Source: Pseudomonas sp. ANT_J12 (GTDB lineage Bacteria > Pseudomonadota > Gammaproteobacteria > Pseudomonadales > Pseudomonadaceae). Taken from it: a stretch of DNA of 64,000 bases. This document shows positions 38,990-47,857 of the stretch, one piece after another (the stretch's first letter is position 1; the number at the start of each line of letters is the position of its first letter). Where the stretch lies: assembly GCF_008370045.1 (NCBI RefSeq), contig NZ_VOBN01000002.1:310001-374000 (forward strand). Reading direction: 5' to 3'. Below the pieces are notes generated by a model that worked only from the letters and a program-made list of their open reading frames with translations, was not told the DNA's origin and did no database searches. Both the position numbers and the translations under genes were made by a program.

Positions 38990-39254
38990 TGAAAAACACC
39001 GAAACGCAGAACCCCAGTAGAGCGCGAGTCTGATGAAGTTTGTTCAAGCGCGCTGCCACAGTTGCGTGACAGTTTGATGAAGATTGCCCAGCGGTCATGA
39101 GCGCTGATTGCGCCCCCCCTGCGCCAAGGCAATGACCATTTATCGGAAACCACCCGCTACCTGTTATTTCTGACAGTAGCCACGTCCCGCCTGGAAGCAT
39201 CCAATCAGCCCTGTACCCATTGCAACTTATGCGCCCGCCACCGGAGCCCGGATC

Positions 39255-42200
39255 ATGAGCACTGATAACCGTAACCAAGAGCCTGCGTTCCCCAGTCCCA
39301 ACGTCCGCCAGCGCCCGCCGATTGATATTCCGGCAGCGCTGCCCGTTGTCGATGAAGCGATCCCGGGCGTCAATCAGGCCATGGTCAAAGCGCCTGGATT
39401 GCAGGTCAGCATCAATTCGGACTCGATCAAACCCGGCGACAATGTGTTGGTGTATATCGACGAGCGCCTGGTCCTGGTGCTGCCGGTCAAGGAAGATTAC
39501 GCGGGCGCGCCGATCATCCAGTACATCCCGGCCAAGCTGATCCCCGAAGGGGAGATCAGCGTGACTTACCGAGTGAATATCGAGTGGTCCGTGCCGTTGA
39601 AGGTGCTGGTCAAAACCCGTTTGCCCGGCGGCATCGATCCAGACCCGGACGCGCCGGGGCATCAACTGTTGGCGGCTCCGGAGCTCAGCTCGACCCTGCT
39701 GAGCGGCCTGGAGGATGTACCGGTCACGATTGCCCCCTACGAAAACATGTGCCGTGGCGATGTGGTGACGCTGGTGTGCGGCGTGTTCGCCACAACCCAT
39801 AACGTGAAAGCCGATGAGGTTGGAAAGGCCCTGACCCTTATCCTGCCTAAAGACACTCTGGCCGAGAACGGTGCTGGCGATGGCGTGCTGTACTACAGGA
39901 TTGTCGATGCCGTCGGTAACAGCGCCACGGATCACTCACTGGGCCGATCAATCACGATTCAGGGCGAAGCCAACGAGTCTGCACCGCCAAGCGTGGCGGG
40001 CGTTGACGAGCAGGACACCCTATACCTGAGCCAACTGGGGAGCCAGGGGCTCGATATCAGTCTCGATACGCAAGACTTTGCCCCAGGCGATACGCTGACG
40101 CTTTTCTGGTTAGGGCTGGACCGTACAGGCGTGTCACACGTGCTCACCGAAACACAAACCCTCAAGACCCCATCGGCGCTGGTTTTCAAGATTGCCAACG
40201 CCGATGTCCAGGTCCTGGCCGGCGGCAGCGCCCGGCTTTCCTTTACCCGCACTGACAGCAACGGCGACACGCACTCATTACCTTCGCGGGAAATACTCAT
40301 CGTGGGTAACACCCGCAGGATCCGTGAGGCGCAGCCTCAGCCGGAAGCCGACACCTTCGCCAGCGCACTCAGCGCACCCGAAAACGGTGTCTTGAGGATC
40401 GATGTGCCGATTGTCCAGGGAAGTACAGAGCCTGTGGTCGGGGCGCACTGCGGGGTCTCGATCAGGATTTACGATGACCGGGACCCGAATGGCGCCCTGG
40501 TCATCATCGACCCCCTGGTCGACGGGGCGGAACTGGATGTCATCGACCTGATTCTCAACGGCAGCATTTGCGACACCCTCATCGTTGGAACAGGCCAAGA
40601 GAATGCCCGGCACCTGATGAAAATCCCCAATCATCTGCTCAACCCGCAGGCCGTCAACTTCCTGGTCGCCATGGTCAGCCGGGTCAGCGGAAACCCTGCC
40701 CGTTCCGATCCGCCATTAAGCATCCTGTACAACGAAATCCGCCCCGGTAACAAAGACCTCGACACCGAGCCAGGACACTCGGAACTGCAACTGAAATTGC
40801 CCCAGGACATCATCGACAATGGCCTGGATGCCGCTCGGGCGGTGCAGGATGTCGAAGTAAGCTTTTGTTACCCGTACTGCCGGGCTCATGACGACATCGA
40901 GCTGCTAATGGGGACCTCGACGCTGCATTTCAAGGTCTTGCCGAGCGAGGCCAGGGAGTTCGGTGTCAGCGCGCCCATCTGCATCAAGCGCCTGTTGACG
41001 GCGCAAGACTTCAAGAATGCCGGCGACAGTCCGGATTTTTTGCTCCAGTACACCGTACACGACCAGATCACCAACGGCCCGGATCCGACCGATCCGTACT
41101 CGGCACATATCGTTATTGATGTCGATATCGCTGGGGCGCGGCGTCCGGCTCCGGTGTTTTTCGACAACTTGGACGACATGGACTACACCCTTATCGACCT
41201 GGAGTCGATGGCCGGCAAGAATCTGATCATGCTGATCAGAGCCGCCGCCCCGCAGTTTGCGATTGGCGACAAGATCGAAGCCGCCTACAGCAGCCCTCCC
41301 GATCGTGACTACACATTTTCGGAGACCGTGCGCGGCCAGTTGGGCACCCCCTCGCCGCTGATACTGGAGGTGCCCAATCACCTGGTCATCAGCGGACGAA
41401 GGGTGACCGGTCGTTATGTGCAATCCAGAAACGGCGCACACGTTGCCGACTCGAAAATTGCCAACGCGCGGGTCATTGGCGTCGGCATACCGGACTTGCC
41501 TCCCCCCGTGGTGATCGTCGCACCGGGCGGCGTGCTTGAGCCCAAAGACAACCCGCAAGGGTCCAGGGGGCGGGTCGTCGTTCCGGGGTTCCGTCCGGGC
41601 GATGAGGTCCAATTGATTGTTCGCGGCGCCCCCGGGGCCGGTTCCCCGACGTTCGCCCCGGTGGAATTGGACGACAACGGTCTGGCCGATTTTCCACTGG
41701 ACACAGCGTTTATCCGGGCCAACAGAGGCCGGGTGGTGATCGTGAGTTACCTGTTTATCCGGGGCACCCGGCAGCTGCCATCACGGGAGTTGACGCTCAC
41801 CGTGAATGACGCGAATGAAACACCGGAAATCACCAGCGTCACGGCTGGCGACGCGGTGGTTGCTGATCGAGCAACGACGTATTACCGCGCCCTGAGTATC
41901 AGCGGCACGGCCGATGCAGGGTCAGAGGTAGAGGTGATGGATAACAACATTTCCCTGGGTCGGTTCAGGGTCAATGACAGCGGGGTCTGGACCATTACGG
42001 AGCGCACCTTCAGCGTAGCCACCCATAACCTCATCGCAAGAACCACGGATGGTAGCGACCTGGTCTCCGGGACACGCGCGTTCACAGTGCAGGAAGGGCT
42101 GGTGCTCGACATTACAAACTTCTACCACCCGAACTACAACTACTGGCAGAAGGGGCCAGCGGTTGGGCCTAATGACCTTAGCTTCTTCGTCCACAAACCG

Positions 42201-42536
42201 GTCAGCCAATACGTGCTGTTCAACAACACCAACACCCATACCTCGAAGGGGGTCGTCCTTTACAAGGATTACGACAATCTGACGCCGGGCAAGACTTACA
42301 CGTTCACGGTCAACGTCGCGCGATACCCGGAACTGTACACAGTCCCCGTCTTGAAATGGAACACCGATGAACGCGCCACTGCAAACCTGACCATCAACCA
42401 TGCCGAAATGCGCCACTACACCTTGGACTTCATCCCGCGCACCCCAAACGACCGACTGTGCATTTCCAACGAGCTGGCCACCGGCACCGGCAATGACTAC
42501 ATCATTGCGTGGATCCAGATTCTGCGGATGAACTAA
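39255..42536 (+). CDS. Large multi-module beta-rich protein with Ig-like domain
   Basis: This 1093-residue protein is not matched to a known family. It appears built of serial ~100-130-residue beta modules starting near residues 45, 140, 243, 379, 508, 628 and 748, with recurring signatures (PGD...L.W, F..P...L......V.Y.....) resembling Ig-like folds. A bacterial Ig-like domain follows at about 855-945 (SISGTADAGSEVEV, RVNDSGVWTI). A distinct C-terminal domain (about 950-1093, FYHPNYNYWQKGP...) is aromatic-rich and looks like a carbohydrate-binding jelly roll. No signal peptide, lipobox, sortase or autotransporter signal is visible. GGAG lies 8 nt before the ATG. Confidence 0.85.
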   Translation: MSTDNRNQEPAFPSPNVRQRPPIDIPAALPVVDEAIPGVNQAMVKAPGLQVSINSDSIKPGDNVLVYIDERLVLVLPVKEDYAGAPIIQYIPAKLIPEGEISVTYRVNIEWSVPLKVLVKTRLPGGIDPDPDAPGHQLLAAPELSSTLLSGLEDVPVTIAPYENMCRGDVVTLVCGVFATTHNVKADEVGKALTLILPKDTLAENGAGDGVLYYRIVDAVGNSATDHSLGRSITIQGEANESAPPSVAGVDEQDTLYLSQLGSQGLDISLDTQDFAPGDTLTLFWLGLDRTGVSHVLTETQTLKTPSALVFKIANADVQVLAGGSARLSFTRTDSNGDTHSLPSREILIVGNTRRIREAQPQPEADTFASALSAPENGVLRIDVPIVQGSTEPVVGAHCGVSIRIYDDRDPNGALVIIDPLVDGAELDVIDLILNGSICDTLIVGTGQENARHLMKIPNHLLNPQAVNFLVAMVSRVSGNPARSDPPLSILYNEIRPGNKDLDTEPGHSELQLKLPQDIIDNGLDAARAVQDVEVSFCYPYCRAHDDIELLMGTSTLHFKVLPSEAREFGVSAPICIKRLLTAQDFKNAGDSPDFLLQYTVHDQITNGPDPTDPYSAHIVIDVDIAGARRPAPVFFDNLDDMDYTLIDLESMAGKNLIMLIRAAAPQFAIGDKIEAAYSSPPDRDYTFSETVRGQLGTPSPLILEVPNHLVISGRRVTGRYVQSRNGAHVADSKIANARVIGVGIPDLPPPVVIVAPGGVLEPKDNPQGSRGRVVVPGFRPGDEVQLIVRGAPGAGSPTFAPVELDDNGLADFPLDTAFIRANRGRVVIVSYLFIRGTRQLPSRELTLTVNDANETPEITSVTAGDAVVADRATTYYRALSISGTADAGSEVEVMDNNISLGRFRVNDSGVWTITERTFSVATHNLIARTTDGSDLVSGTRAFTVQEGLVLDITNFYHPNYNYWQKGPAVGPNDLSFFVHKPVSQYVLFNNTNTHTSKGVVLYKDYDNLTPGKTYTFTVNVARYPELYTVPVLKWNTDERATANLTINHAEMRHYTLDFIPRTPNDRLCISNELATGTGNDYIIAWIQILRMN

Positions 42537-42540
42537 GGCC

Positions 42541-42574
42541 AAAAACCCGCTGACCGGCCTGCGGTCAGCGGGTT
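42541..42574 (-). terminator. Terminator between the large gene and metE
   Basis: CCCGCTGACCG / CGGTCAGCGGG stem with a GCCTG loop. The five-base T run appears when read on the minus strand, so it chiefly serves metE; on the plus strand only TTT follows. Confidence 0.85.
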
Positions 42575-42601
42575 TCCAGGCGGAGCGTGGGAACAATCAG
42601 C

Positions 42602-44914
42602 TCAGGCCAACTGACTGCGCAACTGCCTTGCGGCCGCGACCATGTTCACCAGCGCCGCTTCGGTCTCCGGCCAGGCCCGGGTCTTCAAGCCGCAATCCGG
42701 GTTGACCCACAAGCGCTCCGCCGGAATGCGCTTCACCGCTTTGCTCATCAATTTGACCATCTGCGCCGTGTCCGGCACCCGTGGCGAGTGGATGTCGTAG
42801 ACGCCCGGGCCGATGTCATTCGGGTAGTCGAAGGCTTCGAAGGCTTCCAGCAATTCCATGTCCGAGCGCGAGGTTTCAATGGTGATCACGTCGGCGTCCA
42901 TGTCGGCAATCGCCTTGATCACGTCGTTGAATTCGCTGTAGCACATGTGGGTGTGGATCTGGGTTTCGTCGCGCACACCGCTGGCCGTCAGACGGAACGC
43001 TTCCACCGCCCAGTCGAGGTATTCCTGCCATTGCGCCCGACGTAGCGGCAAGCCTTCGCGGAACGCGGCTTCGTCGATCTGCACGATCTTGATCCCGGCT
43101 TTTTCCAGGTCCGTCACTTCGTCGCGCAGGGCCAGGGCCAGTTGTTGCGCCTGGACTTTGCGCGACACGTCTTCGCGCGGGAACGACCACATCAGCATGG
43201 TCACAGGACCGGTGAGCATGCCTTTCATGACCTTGTCGGTCAGGCTCTGGGCGTAGGTGATCCAGTCGACGGTCATGGCGTTCGGGCGGCTGAGGTCGCC
43301 GTAGATGATCGCCGGTTTCACGCAGCGCGAACCATAGCTCTGGACCCAGCCGAACCGGGTAAACAGGTAGCCGTCCAGTTGCTCGGCGAAGTACTCGACC
43401 ATGTCGTTGCGCTCGGCTTCACCGTGCACCAGCACGTCCAGGCCCAGGCGTTCCTGGACTTGCACCGCGTGGCGGATTTCGCTGTGCATGGCGTCGGTGT
43501 AATCGTTGGCCGACAACTTGCCTTGCTTGAACGCCTGGCGCGCGAGACGGATGGAACCGGTCTGCGGGAACGAGCCGATGGTGGTGGTCGGGAACGCCGG
43601 CAGTTGCAGGCGTGCCCGTTGCTGTTCAATGCGTTTTGCGAACGGCGAATGCCGTTGGCTGTCCTGGGCGCCGACCGCGGCGATGCGCGCCTGGACTTCG
43701 GCTTTATGGATGCGTGGCGATTGCGCGCGGCTGGCCTGGATCGCGCGGCTCTCGGCCAAAGCGGCTTGCACTTTGGGCGATTGCGGGCTGTTCAAGGCAT
43801 CACGCAGCACGGCGATTTCACCGCACTTTTGCACGGCGAAGGCCAGCCAGGATTTGAGCTCAGGATCGAGTTTGTCTTCACGCGCCAGATCCACCGGGCT
43901 GTGCAGCAACGAGCAGGAACTGCTGACCCACAGGTTGTCGCCAAAACGCTCTTGGGCCGGTTGCAGTTGCGCCAGCACTTGCTCCAGTTCGCAGCGCCAG
44001 ACGTTGCGCCCGTTGACCAGGCCCACCGAAAGAATCTTGTAGGTCGGCAGGCGATCCAGCACCTGGCCCAGTTGCTCCGGCGCCCGCACCGTATCGATGT
44101 GCAGGCCTTGCACCGGCAGGCTGACGGCCAGGCCGAGGTTGTCTTCCAGACCGCTGAAGTAGGTCGCGACCAGTTTTTTCAGCGGCGAGTATTGAAGGAT
44201 GTGATAGGCGCGTTCGAAGGCACTTTTCCAGGCTTGGGGCAGGTCGAGGGTCAGGATCGGTTCGTCGATCTGCACCCATTCCACGCCTTGTTCGGCGAGG
44301 CGACCGAGGATTTCGTTGTAGACCGGCAGCAGGCGTTCCAGCAGGTCGAGTTTGTCGAAGTCGTTGCCTTTGGCCTTGCCCAGCCACAGGTAAGTCAGCG
44401 GGCCGATGATCACCGGTTTGACGTTGTGGCCCAGGGCCTTGGCTTCGGCGACTTCGTCGAACAGCTGCTCCCAGCTCAGCTTGAATGGTTGGTCAGCACT
44501 GAATTCCGGGACCAGATAGTGGTAGTTGGTGTCGAACCACTTGGTCAGCTCTTGGGCGTATTGCGCTGTGCGGTGTTCGCCGCCGCAGCAGGCGGTGGTC
44601 GCGCCACGGGCCATGGCGAACAGGGTGTCGAGGCTCGGCTGGCCGCCGGCGTCCAGGGTGCTGTCGAAACGCTCGGGCACCACGCCGAAGGCCAGGGAAT
44701 GGCTCAGCACCTGGTCGTACCAGGCGAAATCACCGACCGGCAGCAGGTCGATGCCGGCGTCTTTCTGCAACTGCCAGTGGGTGGCGCGCAATTGGCGGCC
44801 GACGGCTTTCAACGCGTCCTGATCGAGATCGCCCTTCCAGTAGGATTCGAGGGCTTTTTTCAGTTCGCGGTCAGCGCCGATGCGCGGGAAACCAAGTGTG
44901 TGGGCCAGAGCCAT
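42602..44914 (-). CDS. metE: Cobalamin-independent methionine synthase
   Basis: This 770-residue enzyme transfers methyl from 5-methyl-tetrahydropteroyl-triglutamate to homocysteine. Two homologous halves are visible: the N-terminal [19 protein letters not shown] folate half and the C-terminal catalytic half with zinc ligands HTHMCYSEF and [12 protein letters not shown] at 44914 follows GGAGAAC at proper spacing; an upstream in-frame start at 44998 would lie in the metR leader. It diverges from metR, whose product should activate it with homocysteine. No cobalamin riboswitch fits in the ~100-bp intergenic space. Confidence 0.98.
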   Translation of the reverse strand: MALAHTLGFPRIGADRELKKALESYWKGDLDQDALKAVGRQLRATHWQLQKDAGIDLLPVGDFAWYDQVLSHSLAFGVVPERFDSTLDAGGQPSLDTLFAMARGATTACCGGEHRTAQYAQELTKWFDTNYHYLVPEFSADQPFKLSWEQLFDEVAEAKALGHNVKPVIIGPLTYLWLGKAKGNDFDKLDLLERLLPVYNEILGRLAEQGVEWVQIDEPILTLDLPQAWKSAFERAYHILQYSPLKKLVATYFSGLEDNLGLAVSLPVQGLHIDTVRAPEQLGQVLDRLPTYKILSVGLVNGRNVWRCELEQVLAQLQPAQERFGDNLWVSSSCSLLHSPVDLAREDKLDPELKSWLAFAVQKCGEIAVLRDALNSPQSPKVQAALAESRAIQASRAQSPRIHKAEVQARIAAVGAQDSQRHSPFAKRIEQQRARLQLPAFPTTTIGSFPQTGSIRLARQAFKQGKLSANDYTDAMHSEIRHAVQVQERLGLDVLVHGEAERNDMVEYFAEQLDGYLFTRFGWVQSYGSRCVKPAIIYGDLSRPNAMTVDWITYAQSLTDKVMKGMLTGPVTMLMWSFPREDVSRKVQAQQLALALRDEVTDLEKAGIKIVQIDEAAFREGLPLRRAQWQEYLDWAVEAFRLTASGVRDETQIHTHMCYSEFNDVIKAIADMDADVITIETSRSDMELLEAFEAFDYPNDIGPGVYDIHSPRVPDTAQMVKLMSKAVKRIPAERLWVNPDCGLKTRAWPETEAALVNMVAAARQLRSQLA

Positions 44915-44966
44915 GGTGAAGTTCTCCTTGTAAAAGATGGCCCTATTGTCGACACCCAGGCCAACA

Positions 44967-44979
44967 TGAGACAAACTCA
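44967..44979. promoter_or_regulatory. MetR-type box in metE-metR intergenic region
   Basis: TGAGACAAACTCA is a perfect TGAG-N5-CTCA palindrome, close to the enterobacterial MetR consensus TGAA-N5-TTCA, lying 53 bp before metE and 43 bp before metR. Confidence 0.6.
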
Positions 44980-45021
44980 ACCTTTTCGTGTTGATCACAA
45001 GTTTTCCTCATGGAGCCCACG

Positions 45022-45939
45022 GTGCTTGAAATCCGTCACCTGAAGACCCTGCACGCCTTGCGCGAAGCCGATAGCCTGGTGGATGCGGCCGACCGCCTGC
45101 ACCTGACCCAGTCCGCCCTGTCCCACCAGTTCAAGGAATTGGAGGAGCGCATGGGCATGCCGCTGTTCGTGCGCAAGACCAAACCAGTGCGCTTCACCAG
45201 CGCCGGTCTGCGCCTGCTGCAACTGGCCGATGCCACCCTGCCGCTGCTGCGTGGCGCCGAACGGGATATCGCGCGGCTGGCCGGCGGCACTGCCGGACGT
45301 TTGCACATGGCCATCGAATGCCACAGTTGCTTCCAGTGGCTGATGCCGACCATCGACCAGTTCCGCGACGCCTGGCCGGAAGTCGAACTCGATCTGGCTT
45401 CGGGTTTCTCCTTCGCCCCGCTGCCGGCCCTGGCTCGCGGCGATCTGGATCTGGTGGTGACCTCCGATCCGCTGGAACTGGCCGGGATCACTTACGTGCC
45501 GCTGTTCACCTATGAAGCGATGCTTGCGGTGGCCAATCAGCACCGCTTGGCCAACAAGGCCTACATCGTCCCGGAAGATTTGCTCACCGAGACCTTGATC
45601 ACCTACCCGGTGGAGCGCGATCGCCTGGACATCTTCACCCGTTTCCTGGAGCCGGCCGACGTCGAACCGGCCCAGGTCCGCACCTCGGAACTGACGGTGA
45701 TGATGATGCAATTGGTAGCCAGCGGTCGCGGCGTGTGCGGCATGCCCCATTGGGCGCTGCATGAATACAGCTCACGGGGTTACGTGAAGGCCAAGCGCCT
45801 GGGCGAGAAAGGTTTGTTTGCGACGCTGTACGCGGGGATTCGCGCGGACATGCTGGATGCGCCGTACATGCGCGATTTTTTGCTGACGGCGAAGGACACG
45901 TCGTTCTCGACCCTCGACGGCGTCAGCGCCGTTCGCTGA
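45022..45939 (+). CDS. metR: LysR-family regulator MetR
   Basis: This 305-residue LTTR has an N-terminal HTH (LHLTQSALSHQFKELEERMGMPLF) and a two-lobed effector domain with ECHSCFQWLMPTIDQF, the MetR signature region for homocysteine sensing. I chose GTG at 45022 because GGAG sits 6 nt upstream and the protein then begins MLEIRHLKTL, aligning with E. coli MIEVKHLKTL. The ATG at 45010 lacks a binding site. It diverges from metE and activates it in the known paradigm. Confidence 0.93.
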   Translation: MLEIRHLKTLHALREADSLVDAADRLHLTQSALSHQFKELEERMGMPLFVRKTKPVRFTSAGLRLLQLADATLPLLRGAERDIARLAGGTAGRLHMAIECHSCFQWLMPTIDQFRDAWPEVELDLASGFSFAPLPALARGDLDLVVTSDPLELAGITYVPLFTYEAMLAVANQHRLANKAYIVPEDLLTETLITYPVERDRLDIFTRFLEPADVEPAQVRTSELTVMMMQLVASGRGVCGMPHWALHEYSSRGYVKAKRLGEKGLFATLYAGIRADMLDAPYMRDFLLTAKDTSFSTLDGVSAVR

Positions 45940-45960
45940 ACCATCACACAACACTACCCT

Positions 45961-46055
45961 TGTGGCGAGGGGGCTTGCCCCCGTAAGAGTGCGCAGCACT
46001 CCCATGCTTTTTGGGGCCGCTTCGCGGCCCAACGGGGGCAAGCCCCCTCGCCACA
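45961..46055. repeat. Inverted repeat, GTGGCGAGGG family
   Basis: TGTGGCGAGGGGGCTTGCCC... and ...GGGCAAGCCCCCTCGCCACA flank inner GAGTGCGCAGCACTC and GGGGCCGCTTCGCGGCCC elements, between convergent metR and the acetyltransferase gene. Confidence 0.87.
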
Positions 46056-46074
46056 ACAGCCCGCCCGCCGGAGA

Positions 46075-46584
46075 TCAGGGGGTGATCTCGCGCCACATGT
46101 GGATTTTGTCGAAGTAGTCCTCGCCGACCCGCACCGCCAGTGGCTCCAGCCCGTACTGGATGAAGCCGCAACGCTGGTACAGCTTGAACGCCGCTTCATT
46201 ACCCGCCGTCACGGTCAATTGAATCAACCTCAATCCGGGATGGTTCTGCGCCTCGGCCAACGCCGCCTGCACCAGTTCAAACCCCACGCCACGCTGGCGG
46301 ACCTTGCCGGACACGTACATGCCGAACAACGTTGCCTTGTGCCGGGCCTTTTCCCGGGGTTCGAAGGCCAGGCCGACGATGCCTGCCAACTGGCCGTCCT
46401 CGAAGGCGCCGAACACCACGTCCAGCTTGCCGGTCAGCCTTGATTCCCACCAACTCAGCGGCATGACGGCGCGTTCGCGCACGCTGGAGGTGAAGGCTTG
46501 CGGGTGCAGGTCGTAGGCTTCGAGCATCAGCGCCCGATAGTCCAGGGCATGGCTGGCATCCAGTCGTTCAATCCACATGGTCAT
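46075..46584 (-). CDS. GNAT family N-acetyltransferase
   Basis: This 169-residue acetyl-CoA-dependent transferase has motif A VRQRGVGFELVQAAL (the R/Q-x-x-G-x-G/A loop), preceded by the FGMYVSGKVRQ strand, and motif B NEAAFKLYQRCGF. The substrate (amino acid, antibiotic or protein N-terminus) is not readable. Its ATG overlaps the stop of the LysE-type gene (ATGA), so the two are coupled; acetyltransferase plus amino-acid exporter hints at removal of a small amine. Confidence 0.86.
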   Translation of the reverse strand: MTMWIERLDASHALDYRALMLEAYDLHPQAFTSSVRERAVMPLSWWESRLTGKLDVVFGAFEDGQLAGIVGLAFEPREKARHKATLFGMYVSGKVRQRGVGFELVQAALAEAQNHPGLRLIQLTVTAGNEAAFKLYQRCGFIQYGLEPLAVRVGEDYFDKIHMWREITP

Positions 46585-47219
46585 GCCGTCCTGCGTTGCT
46601 CAAGCATCAGCCGCACTGCCAGCGCCGCCAACACGAAACCCATGAAATAGCGCTGCACCGCCAGCCAGGTCGGGTTGTTGACGAACCACGCGGCGATGCC
46701 CGCCGCGAACACGGCAATCAGCAGGTTGACGCAGAAACTCACGCTGATCTGAGTCAGCCCGAGGATGATGCTCTGGGTAAACACCGAGCCGTGTTCCGGG
46801 CTGATGAATTGCGGGAATACCGAGAGGTAGAACACCGCGATCTTCGGGTTCAGGGCACTGGTCAGAAAGCCCATGGTGATCAGTTTGCGCGACGAATCCG
46901 GCGGCAGTTGCTGGGCCTCGAACGGTGAGCGCGCGCCGGGTTTGACTGCCTGCCAGGCCAGCCACACCAGGTACAGGGCGCCGGCCCATTTCAGCACTTC
47001 ATACGCCATCGGCACCGCCAGGAACACCGCCGTCAAACCGGCCGCCGCCGCGAACAGATGCACAAAGAACCCCGCCACCACACCGAGCAACGAGGTCACT
47101 CCGGCCTTGCGCCCCTGACAGATCGAACGGGAGATCAGGTAAATCATGTTCGGCCCCGGCGTCAGTACCATCAGCAACGCGGCGGCGGCGAAGATCAGCC
47201 AGTCTTGAAGCGGGATCAT
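46581..47219 (-). CDS. LysE family amino acid exporter
   Basis: This 212-residue inner-membrane RhtB/LysE-type exporter has six hydrophobic segments and the signature LMVLTPGPNMIYLISRSICQGRKAG at residues 16-40, including the conserved GPN. It extrudes amino acids such as threonine, homoserine or lysine; the specific substrate is unknown. It is translationally coupled to the GNAT gene downstream. Confidence 0.9.
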   Translation of the reverse strand: MIPLQDWLIFAAAALLMVLTPGPNMIYLISRSICQGRKAGVTSLLGVVAGFFVHLFAAAAGLTAVFLAVPMAYEVLKWAGALYLVWLAWQAVKPGARSPFEAQQLPPDSSRKLITMGFLTSALNPKIAVFYLSVFPQFISPEHGSVFTQSIILGLTQISVSFCVNLLIAVFAAGIAAWFVNNPTWLAVQRYFMGFVLAALAVRLMLEQRRTA

Positions 47220-47244
47220 GGGGCAGTCCTTGGTCTTGTCTTGA

Positions 47245-47667
47245 TCAGGCGATCGCGGTCAACGAGGCTCGATAAAACGGCAGGATCACGTCCCGTGTCA
47301 ATGGCGCCAGCGTGAGTTGGCCGTCGGTGGCCGGGTCGATCCAGCGCACCTCTTCGATTTCGGCCGCCGGGCGGACGTCTGCGTCGATGGTCAGCAGAAA
47401 GAGTTCGGCCTGGACGACAAAGCCCGGTTCGTTGGCGGCCGGCGCCGAGAACTGGCCCAGAAAAGCGGCGTGCGCCGGGTCGATGACCAGGCCCAGTTCT
47501 TCTTCCAGCTCCCGGGCCAAGGCGTGGGCCGGTCGCTCATGGGGCTCGATCTTGCCGCCGGGTTGCATGAAGGCTTCGGTGCCACGTTTGCGGACCAGCA
47601 AGGTACGGCCGTCGGGACCGATCAGCAGGGCGGCGGCGATGTGGATGATGCGGGGGGACGTGGACAT
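47245..47667 (-). CDS. Nudix hydrolase
   Basis: This 140-residue protein contains a complete Nudix box at residues 38-60 (G-x5-E-x7-R-E-x-x-E-E-x-G, reading GKIEPHERP then RELEEELG). It hydrolyses a nucleoside-diphosphate-linked substrate. MPGGK-like FMQPGGKIEP resembles MutT-type sanitising enzymes, but specificity is open. ATG at 47667 starts MSTSPRIIHIAAALL; the longer frame upstream runs through REP repeats. It lies 25 bp upstream of the lysE-type gene on the same strand, so it may head that operon. Confidence 0.88.
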   Translation of the reverse strand: MSTSPRIIHIAAALLIGPDGRTLLVRKRGTEAFMQPGGKIEPHERPAHALARELEEELGLVIDPAHAAFLGQFSAPAANEPGFVVQAELFLLTIDADVRPAAEIEEVRWIDPATDGQLTLAPLTRDVILPFYRASLTAIA

Positions 47668-47701
47668 GGATTGGCCTCGGTAAAAAGGCCAAAAGCATAA
47701 C

Positions 47702-47839
47702 CTGTAGGAGCAAGGCTTGCCTGTGGCGAGGGAGCTTGCTCCCGCTGGGCTGCGAAGCGGCCCCAAAAAGCAGGGGGACTGCTTCGCAGTCCAGCGGGAG
47801 CAAGCTCCCTCGCCACAGGCAAGCCCCCTCGCCACAGGT
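47702..47839. repeat. Nested composite of two REP families
   Basis: A left arm of the GTAGGAGC family (TGTAGGAGCAAGGCTTGCC, 47702-47720) is interrupted by a complete GTGGCGAGGG inverted pair (47720-47819), followed by a lone CAAGCCCCCTCGCCACAGG arm. The structure suggests insertion of one element into another. Confidence 0.78.
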
Positions 47840-47857
47840 TTTATGTCAGGCAGACGC

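Noticed and set aside
44915..45009. Cobalamin riboswitch in front of metE
   Set aside because: Only about 95 bp separate metE from the metR region, too short for a B12 aptamer, and no B12-box was seen; a MetR-type palindrome explains regulation.
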